Positions 54,601-64,000 of a stretch of 64,000 nt of DNA are shown here, one piece after another. The first letter of the stretch is position 1. The number at the start of each line of letters is the position of its first letter. The translations under genes were made by a program, and so were the position numbers. The notes below the pieces were generated by a model. That model had not been told where the DNA came from and did no database searches. It worked only from the letters and a program-made list of their open reading frames with translations. Source of the DNA: Marsupella aquatica (lineage: Eukaryota; Marchantiophyta); the NCBI GenBank assembly GCA_973895155.1, contig OZ316893.1, positions 17,670,001 through 17,734,000 on the forward strand, read 5' to 3'.

Positions 54601-56997
54601 CTGAAGAGCACGGCATCAAAGAAACTTCCTCAATCTCTTCAGTACCCGTCCGTAATGAAGCAGTCTACTGGTGCGAGTACATGCATACAATATCCTCGAA
54701 TTGAGATATCGGTTCCTTCTTCTAAAGCAACTGAATTAACTTCGCTACGCTTCACTTCATTAATCCGAAAGTTGATGTCTCCCAACGAGCGGCTAGTTCG
54801 CCGCTGCAGCACTCTTCGTAGCTTCACAAACCGTTTGAAGGCCTTTTAGACGAGAAAGCCTAGCACCACGTTGCCTAGTGTGCACCACAGGAAAATGCTT
54901 CGTAAGAAGAGAGGACAAAAGGCTGACGACCCTCCGCTCGCTTCGGCCCCGGAGGCACAGGAGAGTTGAAGATAAGCATAAAAGGAAATTATGAAAGTTA
55001 CTTCGCAAGGACTCATCCAGGAGGAAGACGAGGGAGTGACTTCAGTTGATTACAGAAATCACGGACCTTTTTGGGACTCCAGTACCCGACTACAACATTC
55101 CGACGGAGGAGATATGGAGACAGCAACGAACAGAGCCTTCCGTTGTACAGGACAGCAATGTTCTAATCGAAGCTCGTTCCAGCCCCTTCTTTTGTTATCC
55201 CACAGTATTATGTAGAGCACCAAGATCCGTAAAATTTATCAAAAGTACGGGCTGCAATCAAGTAAATTAATTTCGACCAAACCACGGTTCTTCCTGGGGA
55301 GTTTCCTTCGGCCCCCCGGTAGGCAAGTGCAGGTGGCCGTCCGCCGTCTTTTATTGGCACGGGACTTGTCGGACTCACGAGCTACAGTATCCGAGCAGGT
55401 ATGGTACGTCTTTCCTACACTACAAAGGATTGTACTCGCTTGCGTGCATTTTTGTGCAAAATCAAAGCGAGGTTTGGAAAATCCGTCCTTAGACTCTGAT
55501 GTTATCTCATCCTTATCTCTTCGCACCTTTCACCCCGTCAAACATGTAAGCTACCATATGCCTACAATGTTTCGGGGTGCTCCGGTATGCGTGGCTGTTG
55601 GAGAATTTTGTTAGTTCACCATAGGTGTAATCTGGATTGCGAAACGCAAACATGAAAGTTTCTTTTAAGTCGCTTCTGGGCTCTCCCGATCCGACCGCCA
55701 AATTCTTTCACGGCCGTCGATGTTCTCCAGGAGTGATTTGCAGAGTTTTCACATGTTGGTTCCGTAAGGCCGGTTGCCTTCGTCTTTACTGCTGCAAGCT
55801 TATTGATAGTGAGCGCTCTTGAGTTGTTGCAGTTGTCTATTCACATTGGTAACCTAACCCTTCTTGGGTGCCAAATAATCCTTATGCGTCCTAACCACAT
55901 CATCAACCTCCTTCTTCCTTTTTTTTGGGAGAAAATTAAATTCTTGATTGGCAGCAGTAGGGCATTTCTCAAGCAATTGTCTTATAGAGTGATTTCCGGA
56001 CCCCTCTAGTACAACATGTAATTCTTGTTTATCTTAATTTATTTTCTCTCACTACAAACATTAAAGTTTGCATTTTGCCCCAGAATAAGCAATGTAGGAA
56101 AAAATTCCAAGACAACAGTTGTAAATTGGTGAATATGAAGTGTGAAAATTCTACGGCAATAGCTGAAATTAGCAAAATTGTCAAATTTCAAGAATCTGTG
56201 TACAATTAAACTGACTTCTTATGAATCCAAAAAATTGAACATGCTTTTAACAGAACAGCAAATTATACACAGTTGGTATGAATATGAGGTCTATTTGTAT
56301 TTATCAAGGTAACAAATCCAAGACTCCGTGTGAAACTGAACCCCAAATTGTATATGCAGTTCTCCGAGCAGAGTAACCCCTTTCCCCTCTCTCTTCTTTA
56401 CTTCCCATTTCCTTCCCACAAGTAACAAAAATTATACATTGAATATATTCATTTGTATTATTCTCTCTCTCCGCTATATATCTTTCATGAACATTGAATG
56501 AAAGAAGATAGATACTCTCTTACTTGGTGTTTCAACCTTCTTCATTACATCAATTTCAAGGGGATCTTGGTTCATTCTTGACCTTCAAAAGGCTCTTCCT
56601 CAACAAAGTTGCCCTACCTTTCCCTGCATTAACATATACTTGTGCAGACTCTATCTCTTCATCATCAAATAACACAATTATGTCTACATACCTCATCTTC
56701 TCCTTTTTTTTCTAGACATTGGAGAATGCATTGTAGCCAATACATCAATAGTCTCCAAATAATTATAGTTAGAAAATGGCTACTTGTCAACCAATGATAC
56801 AAATTCACCCAACGAATCACCAAAAAGTCACTCCTAAGGAATCTTGCTCTTTACAAACACATCATTAAAACGAACAGATTTTAGTTCCACCTTTGGCCTC
56901 TTGAAAGAGCTCTTTGTATAAGATCCCTGTGTCATAGTGCTAGGTTCAAGCAATCCTCATTTGTTGACTCAGAATAATACCTGGCAGAATCACCAGT
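54601..56997. other. No gene seen
   Basis: Short frames only, none with recognisable motifs. From 56.0 kb the DNA becomes AT-rich and resembles the flanking repeats. Confidence 0.45.
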
Positions 56998-57666
56998 CTA
57001 AGGTTTTCTAACAAAGACTTCTTCAACATCAGCTCTGCACACATTGACAGAATCAATAATGCACTTCCACAAATAAGTCATCCTCTTACGATCCATTCCT
57101 TGCCCATTTAATAGGATAATCCAACTTGCAGCAGGCATGAAGATTCCAGATTTCACCATCTCTATTAATGTTGAAACAAATGTTGCATGCAAAGGCCTCT
57201 GTGATTTGTATTTGTGCGATACATACATTCGATCAACCACATTCTTGTTTGTAAGTGTTACCCTAGACTTCAAATTTGTTTTCCCATAAATAGAATGCAA
57301 CTAATTACTTGCAATCATTTCTTAATCCGTGATGTTAATTAAACATTGTGTGTTTAAAATGGGTAGCTCCTAAATCTTTAAGACAATAACCAATCATTCC
57401 TTTCCAAGTATACAAGTGTCTATTTATCAACATTTACACATTACTTTACCAACAAGATTCATATTATTTACCCCATGCCAACCCATATATTTTCTTACAA
57501 GAAACCCAAAGGACCTAGTAGATTTTGTCCTTGCTCTTACAACCATCTGGAAATGAAGATGACTCTCCAATTCTCCTTTCTCAAGCCCAATGAGCCCTGC
57601 AACACAATGATCATGCGTAAGAGTATGGAGTTTGTGAATCTCATCTTTATGCACATCAACACCCAA
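56998..57666 (-). pseudogene. Decayed HUH-endonuclease Rep (Replitron-like)
   Basis: The minus-strand blocks in order are: GVDVHKDEIHKLHTLTHDHC; GLIGLEKGELESHLHFQMVV, where H-L-H (57,553-57,561) is a candidate HUH metal-binding motif; after a frame break, TWKGMIGYCLKDLG, where Y-C-L-K (57,377-57,388) fits the YxxK catalytic tyrosine motif; then KNVVDRMYVSHKYKSQRPLHATF and SWIILLNGQGMDRKRMTYLW. HUH plus YxxK in this order is the layout of rolling-circle Rep proteins. The style recalls the Rep of Replitrons, HUH transposons of algae and plants. Frames shift and stops occur near 57,427 and 57,320, so it is dead. Family assignment is from memory of the motifs. Confidence 0.5.
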
Positions 57667-57738
57667 GTACCCAATTGTAATGCCTAACTCAAAGACACTA
57701 TCAACCAGAGAAGCTTCATGCTTGTCTTGTTTTCTGCT

Positions 57739-58158
57739 TCAAAGAAGCCATGTTAGTTTTGCACAGAGTTCTCTAGACTCACAAAAATGTTTCTGTGAAT
57801 CTGTATTGCAAATACAAGAATTTAGTTCAAAAAGATAAGTTGGATAAATATCAATTGTTTTAACTATAAAGAATGTTTTTCCTTTCAATTCTACCACAAT
57901 TTCATCTGGCCCTATGTTCTCAGTTGCTTGCAAAATTTGAAATGGTCGAGCTAGCAATTTCTCTTCACCTAACCTGCAAACCACAAAGCATAACTTGATA
58001 TCCCTAACACAATGTGGTGACTCCTTTTCTATGTTTCCAAAATAACTAGGACCAAGTCCTCTGTTGTGTAAGGAATTATAGTGTCTCCTAGTTGTGATTC
58101 CCTGGACATTAGTACTAATACAACAAAATATGGCCTTAGTAGCAGAGGACAAACACAA
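57739..58158 (-). pseudogene. Unknown ORF next to the Rep remnant
   Basis: This 139-residue open frame on the Rep strand, 73 bp upstream of it, holds KLCFVVCRLGEEKLLARPFQIL and EIVVELKGKTFFIVKTIDIYP. It may be the N-terminal part of the same decayed element protein or an unrelated piece. I do not recognise a family. Confidence 0.3.
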
Positions 58159-58187
58159 GGGTTAATCAATGTTAGAGACCTTGAACT

Positions 58188-58740
58188 GTTAGTACATGAC
58201 CTCAATAGCAAGTATTGCACTGTTAGATGAGTCTCAAAGGTTGTTAGTACATACATAATCTTGACAAACTGAGACTGTTAGTAAGTGACCTTGACAACCT
58301 CAAACTAGTCACAACCTTGGTTAGTATGAGCTATTCTGGATAACTCAATGACTATTAGTAAGTAATGTGAGAATTCTGGATAGACTCAAGGATTGTTAGT
58401 AAGTAATGATGCCCAAGGGACTATTAGTAAATAATCCTCCCTGACTATTAATGACACCCAAGGGACTGTTAGTAAGTAATCCCGACTGACTATTAGTGAC
58501 ACCCAAGGGCTATTAGTAAGTAATCTCGACTGACTAGTGACCCAATGACTGTTAGTAAAATCTTGACTGACTATTAGTGACCCAAGGACTGTTAGTAAAT
58601 AACCTTGACAGACTAAAAGGGTTAGCAAATAATCTTGAGAGATTCAAACTGTTAGTAAATAATCTTCACTCAAAACAAGGATTCAAACACTGTTCGAGAC
58701 CACCTTCACTAACCCAGAATGTGCTAGAGCACTGTTAGTA
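58188..58740 (+). repeat. Degenerate short-unit minisatellite
   Basis: About 550 bp is built from variants of actgttagtaagtaatcttg and gactattagtgacccaaggg, some 20 occurrences of (c/a)t(g/a)ttagtaa in irregular spacing of roughly 20-40 bp. Confidence 0.8.
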
Positions 58741-59092
58741 AACCAACCACTAAATAAACTAGACCAAGACCAAGGACTAAAGAGAATTGGGCAAACACTA
58801 TTAAACATTGGAACGAGGACAAGATCAAGAGCTAAGAGAGCTCTTGAAGGCAAGGCAAGAGCCGATCGAGAGAGCTCAAGGCAAGTTAAGATGAATGCTA
58901 TATTGAAAACTGAAGAACTGAATGAACTGATGCAATAGAGTTAGCTTAAGTAGCTATGATCGATCAAATTTTGTCTCACCCTTAGATTAAATGTTGAGGT
59001 TTGTATTGCCACGCACCTAAACATTTAGCCTGGAGATCAGAGAAAATAGGATTGCCTAAGTAAAACACTAAGTGAAATGTATTGGAGATAGG
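58741..59092. other. No gene seen
   Basis: AG-rich then mixed sequence without features that can be supported. Confidence 0.5.
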
Positions 59093-59254
59093 TAATCTCA
59101 TCAGTTATCAATCACTTTCATCAGTCTACCTGATATCAGTTGCCACCTCATCTCAGAGAGGCCGCCAAGTTGCGATGCCGAAAAAGAAAAAAATGAAGAA
59201 AAAAAAATTCTTGAATTTTTCTTCAAAATGTTTTTTGCCATGAGGCATCCTTAC
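59093..59254 (+). repeat. Third copy of the ~400-bp repeat family, cut by copia C
   Basis: It has ggtaatctcatcagttatca, tgatatcagttgccacctca and gaggccgccaagttgcg in the order seen at 33,686 and 25,086. Copia C's LTR begins at 59,255 immediately after it, about 160 bp into the repeat. Confidence 0.8.
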
Positions 59255-59597
59255 TGTTGAGCATAGACGACACTCGTAACGGTAAGCACATGACACATCC
59301 AACGTGCAAATAGTCGATACAAGAGATACATGGTTCACCTCCTCGAGGCTACGTCCACGGGAACACACAAGAGAGCTTTACTGAACTCTAAGCCCGTCAG
59401 CCATACCAAGTCTCTACAGTGTAAGCTCTCCTCATCTCTCAAGTGGCTCCATAACAATGAGCCTAAGTTCCACTTATCCAAGCAAACACCGTTTGGCATA
59501 TAGTGTGCATCCTAGTTAACCTAACCACGTCTCTGACTATGGTTAGCCTAACTATGGTTACATGTCGTAACCTAAGACCTTGAGTAAATACCTAACA
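59255..59597 (-). repeat. 3' LTR of copia C
   Basis: 343 bp, reading TGTTAGG to CTCAACA on the minus strand, with a polypurine tract (reverse of atcttcccctt) next to it at 59,598. Same length as the copia B LTR. Confidence 0.92.
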
Positions 59598-59789
59598 ATC
59601 TTCCCCTTGACTCTGGTCTAGGGGAGGGTAATACTGCTAACCTATATGATTCCTCAACGGGAAGTTCTGGATGAAAACCAACATGGTTTCCCCTCTCTCA
59701 CTAGAGCAAACCAGAACTAAGTCGTAGCCTATTACTAAGAGTGAAGAAGAGCATATATCAGTAATTACAACAAATGTTAAGAAAAACCC

Positions 59790-62700
59790 TTACTTGTGAC
59801 GCAATTGCAAAACCTGCAGCACGTCACGATGTCTAGAGAAACTTTCCAAAGGAATCACTTTGGTAAATGCATCAGTTGGGTTGAGTTTACCGTCTATCTT
59901 GACTAGCTCAAATAAATTATCAGACACAGCCTGCCTGATAAAATGGTACTTGACATCTATGTGCTTCACTCTACTGTCCATCACCTGGTTCACAGCAAGG
60001 TGGAGCGCACTTTGACTATCACAATGGAGCTTCACATTCCCTTGTGGCAGTCCCATTTCAGTGATAAGTCTATCCAACCAAATCGTTTCCTTTGCTGCTT
60101 CCGCTACTGCAACATACTCCGCTTCTGTAGTAGACTGAGCAATACACTTCTACAAAGTAGACCTCCAACTTATGCATCCACCGCCAAGTGTGAACACGTA
60201 CCCTGTTGTTGATCTCCTTCGGTCCAAATCTTGTCCATAGTCAGAATCTACATAGCCAATCAATGATCTCGCATTCTTTGCATTTGCATCAAATAAAAGA
60301 CCATGATCCACGGTACCCTTCAAGTACCTGATAATCCACTTCACTACTTCCCAGTGTACCTTCCCTGGATTTGATATGTATCTGCTCACCTTGCCCATAG
60401 CCATGGCAAGATCAGGTCTAGTGCAAGTCATCAAATACATGAGACTTCCCACTGCCTTATCATAAGGAACTTTTGACATCAGCCCCTTCTCTGTTGCATC
60501 TGTGGGGCAAAAAGCTGATGAAAATATGAAGTGTGCAACCAAAGGGGTACTTACTGGCTTGCTATCCCCCATGTTGAACCTAGCAATTATCTTCCTCGCA
60601 TAACTGCTTTGTGTCAACCATAGCTTACCAGCCTCCAAGTCCCTAGTGATCTCCATACCCAAAATCCTCTTAGCTGGCCCTAGGTCCTTCATCTTAAACT
60701 CTGCACTTAGTAGTGCCTTAAGCTTAACAATCTCAGACCTATCCTTGGCCGCAATAAGCATGTCATCCACATAAAGTACTAAAACAATGAACCCAAAGAC
60801 AACATTCTTCACCGGTTTCAAATATACACAAGGGTCAAACACACTCCTATGAAAACCTTGTAACCAATTCCAATTGTCAAACCGCTTGTTCCACTGTCTT
60901 GGTGACTGCTTCAACCCATACAAGGATTTCAGCAATTTGCGAACCAAATCCTCCTGTCCTCTCTTCACAAAACCTAGCGGCTATCTCATGAAGATCACCT
61001 CTTCCAAGGTGCCATAGAGGAAAGCTGTCACAATATCCATCTGATCTAGCAGCAGACCAAACATTACAACAAGCACACACAATAGCCGTATTGTAGAGTA
61101 CTTAGCAACTAGTGAGAAGACCTCATTGTAATCCATACCTTTCTCTTGTGTGAATCCCTTTGCTACCAACCTAGCCTTGTAGACCTTCGATCCATCTCCT
61201 GCGGGATTATCCTTCAACTTGTAAATCCACTTGCTGTCCACCACTTGCTGACCCTTAGGCAGCTTAACAAGCTCCCAAGTTTTTTTGTCCTTCAGTGACT
61301 GCATCTCCGTTTGCATTGCTGCAGTCCACTTCTGCTTCTCCTTTGAAGCACTTGCCTCATGAAATGAAGAAGGTTTCCCTTCTTCCAAAATTAACCCATC
61401 ACCCTCATCATCAGCTGCAAAATTGTCCTCTTGCAGTTGAGATGAATCAACCCACTGTCCATACCTAGGAGGAGCGCGTATAGTGCGACCAGATGTTCTT
61501 CTAGCCGATGACTCTGGTTGAATTGCGTCTACTGGTACAATTTGAAGCTCAACAACATCCACTTGCTGCTCACCAGCATCAACAAGCTCCTCTTGTTCCT
61601 CTGGCACAGGAACCAACTCCATACTTGGAGCACCTCCTTCTCTCTGATCATGCACTTCATGATCAATCTCCCCCTCAACAAGATCCGGGATAGGAGATTT
61701 TCCTTTGTTAGTACGGGAGACCTGAGTATTTTCCCCCTCCTTCAATAATCTGGATTCATTGAAGGAAACATCCCTACTGACAACGAGCTTACAGGCAATA
61801 GGATCCCATAACCTGTAGGCCTTCACACCACTCTGATACCCAAGAAAAATACATTTCTTGGATGTAGGATCCAACTTGGTCCTATTCTGCTTTGGTGTGA
61901 GAGCATATGCATCACTTCCAAAAACTACCAAGCCATGATAGTTTGCTTGCCGCTTATAACGCATTTCAAATGGCATTTTAAAATTGATTGTACTAGAAGG
62001 AGAAAGATTTACCAAATAAGTTGCAGTATTGACAACTTCTGCCCAAAATTTCTGTGGTAAACCTGATTGGCTCAGCATACTCTGTGATCGCTCCAATAAT
62101 GTTCGATTGAGCCTCTCAGCGATACCATTCTGCTGCGAAGTATAAACTGTGGTGAGATGGCGAGTTATCCCCTGTTCTGCACAGTTACATTGGCCTCTCC
62201 ACATACTGTATTGCCCTGCAACACATACAAATTCTTCTGTCTGCTCCCCTTCAAAATCACTATCTTTCCCGACATGACTTGAAGTTCACCATCAATTACT
62301 CGCCATTGATGACCATTTGTATCCAACACATCGAGTGAAATCAAATTCTTACGCATGCCAGGTACAAACCTGACTCCGGACACTGTGCCGCACAATCCCC
62401 GCCGTTGTCTGACCTTAGACTCTTCACCCTTGTATCCAAAGACTTAATAGTGTTTTCTGTCTGATTCTCCACTTGGGCCTTCCACTTTGTAAAAATGGAT
62501 AAGACATCAGACTTATGCGTCATGAAATAAATCCATGTACAAATCTTGAGTAATCGTCAATAAAGGATACATAGTACAATTTTCCAGAATGTGAGGGAGT
62601 CGGGGATGGTCCCCACACGTTACTATGTATGTACTCAAGAACCGCTTTGGAACGATGAGTTCCAACACCGAAAGCACGACGATGCTGCTTTCCAAAAATG

Positions 62701-63248
62701 CAATGCTCACAAAAATTCAATTTACAAGACTGCAAATCAAAAATGAGCCCATTCTTCCACAAGATAGCCAAAACCTTCTCACTCATGTGGCCTAGCCGTG
62801 AATGCCACAGTTGAGTCATTTCCTTGTGAGACTTGGTTACATTGGCCTCTCCACATACTGTATTGCCCTGCAACACATACAAATTCTTCTGTCTGCTCCC
62901 CTTCAAAATCACTATCTTTCCCGACATGACTTGAAGTTCACCATCAATTACTCGCCATTGATGACCATTTGTATCCAACACATCGAGTGAAATCAAATTC
63001 TTACGCATGCCAGGTACAAACCTGACTCCGGACACTGTGCGCACAATGCCATCAAACATTTGAATCTTTACAGACCCAATACCCTCAACTCGACAGGAGT
63101 GATCATTTCCCATCAAAACTGAACCGTTTGACACAGAATAAGAATTGAAATACTCGCGAATATAACAAATATGAAAGGAGCAAGCACAATCAAGAATTCA
63201 CACATCATTTTCTCTCCTAGATGATGTGCACAGGGCATACTCCTGACT
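59790..63248 (-). pseudogene. Copia C pol
   Basis: Protease, integrase, RT and RNase H blocks match element A. The protease reads ILDCACSFHICYIREYF, with the same Cys as element A, after a Trp-to-stop TGA. The integrase finger and first core part are intact (62,520-63,134). After RSDNGGD the protein runs into a second copy of an upstream segment (62,184-62,398), then picks up again at EQGITRHLTTVYTSQQNG. RT retains YVDDMLIA (about 60,760). Stops at 60,979 and 60,150 are of the CAA or CAG to TAG kind. RNase H ends at 59,790. Confidence 0.88.
62184..62398 (-). repeat. Internal duplication inside copia C integrase
   Basis: About 206 bp here are virtually identical to 62,836-63,041, the segment encoding VRFVPGMRKNLISLDVLDTN to GNTVCGEANVT between protease and integrase. 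The inserted copy replaces roughly 30 bp of the integrase core between the second catalytic Asp and the Glu. Confidence 0.9.
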
Positions 63249-63665
63249 TCATAAAACATACTCATTGAGTAAATCAACTTCTCCATCAGCACTAGCCACA
63301 TTGGTTGATGAAGATTCAGCTGCCTTACCCTTACAATCCCTCTTAACGTGACCAACCTTGTGACACTTCCAGCAGACTACTGGCTTTCTCTCCTGGGACT
63401 TCCCCCTGGAAGCAAATCTTGTCATAGATTTACTTCGTCCCTTGCCATTCGTGCGCTGCTCGGGACACCGTTGTGACCTCCCACGATTCACATTCAAGGC
63501 AGCACCAGATGATGATGCTGTCTGGGCTTGACCCAACTTCTTCTGTGCATCATCTGACAGTAAAGAGCTTACCACCTCATCGTATGAAATAGACTTCAAG
63601 TCTCTATACAAGAGAACCTGCTTCAAACCCTGATAAGATGGGGGTAAGGAGCTGAGAAGAAGCAA
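63249..63665 (-). pseudogene. Copia C gag, C-terminal part
   Basis: LLLSSLPPSYQGLKQVLL through a Ser/Arg-rich linker to the zinc knuckle CWKCHKVGHVKRDC and LLNEYVL, then TGA at 63,249-63,251, exactly where element A has its gag stop. Upstream of 63,665 the Gag frame shifts and similarity fades by 63,730, so the N-terminal half is lost or replaced. Confidence 0.85.
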
Positions 63666-63730
63666 GGCCTTGTCCTCATCTTTAACGCCCTTACCGAGAT
63701 ACTTTCAAATCTCCAAGATACCTGGAAATT

Positions 63731-64000
63731 GTCATCAAATTGTTAGTATTTGCAATACAAGTTCCAGCTTGTGTACAAGCACAAAAGGAGACCACACCAA
63801 GACTAGCCCAGGGAAAGCGAGCAACTGAGACTGAGAAGATTTCCACTCTAAGTGGGTCCATAGCTTTAGATCAGATTCAGATCAGCAGATCAACAAAACC
63901 TTCAGCCCAACACCACACTATGAGTCGAGTATGCATAGTCGTGGCAAAATGGAGCAGCAGATCAAAGCGACAAAAATGAGAGCATTGATCCAAACCAAAC
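63731..64000. other. Unassigned sequence at the window edge
   Basis: It does not match the expected gag N-terminus of the copia family. It may be an insertion into copia C. No gene or repeat could be supported. Confidence 0.35.

Larger units (their letters stand above)
59255..63730 (-). mobile_element. Copia element C, decayed, right end not resolved
   Basis: On the minus strand the element runs from gag (about 63.7 kb) to the 3' LTR (59,255-59,597). Homology to element A is high throughout. Stops in pol (for example TAG at 60,150 and about 60,979), an internal duplication in integrase and a broken gag make it inactive. The gag N-terminus, leader and 5' LTR are not seen before the window ends; similarity stops near 63,730. 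Confidence 0.85.

Overview
This window looks like repeat-rich nuclear DNA from a land plant. It holds one convincing host gene, a NIN-like (RWP-RK plus PB1) transcription factor with spliced introns, at 47.4-53.3 kb on the minus strand. Almost everything else is transposable-element sequence in layers. The NLP family, the Ty1/copia and Ty3/gypsy types and the plant-mobile-domain-like ORF point to Streptophyta. The style of the elements suggests a bryophyte, lycophyte or other non-angiosperm lineage, but this is inference and I cannot name a species.

Layout. 1-5.5 kb: 3' part of a Ty3/gypsy element (integrase end, then extra downstream ORFs with a plant-mobile-domain-like region and a long coiled coil, then a probable LTR). 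It appears to have landed in the 3' end of a decayed minus-strand gene. 5.5-13.6 kb: two divergent decayed genes. One (minus) joins a ParB-like region to what looks like an N4/N6 DNA methyltransferase domain; the other (plus) is a Mutator-like transposase with a WRKY/GCM1-type finger. A palindrome related to TAGCGCCAGGCGCTA recurs 11 times in this stretch, five times between the two gene starts. This is the best candidate for an undescribed system. 13.6-18.9 kb: no genes, low-complexity and minor tandem repeats. 18.9-23.2 kb: a decayed unknown ORF, part of which is duplicated in direct orientation. 24.5-28.7 kb: a decayed L1-like LINE (minus).

28.7-44.7 kb: nested insertions. An old dispersed repeat was hit by a ~400 bp element with a 10-bp target duplication, and that was hit by an apparently intact young Ty1/copia element (33,747-39,793, 421-bp LTRs, target duplication gccat). 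A second copia (40,568-44,677, target duplication caaac) has lost most of gag-pol and carries a 1.86 kb insert in its leader. 44.7-45.8 kb: dead gypsy integrase. 47.4-53.3 kb: the NLP gene. 53.3-59.1 kb: upstream tandem repeats, a decayed HUH endonuclease Rep resembling Replitrons, and a short-unit minisatellite. 59.3-64 kb: a third copia (minus), dead, with an internal 206-bp duplication pasted into integrase; it runs to about 63.7 kb.

Reading frames of the dead genes carry TGA and TAG stops of the kind expected from deamination of methylated CGA and CAG codons, as for silenced repeats. Exon boundaries of the NLP gene were read by eye from splice sites and family conservation; no search was run.
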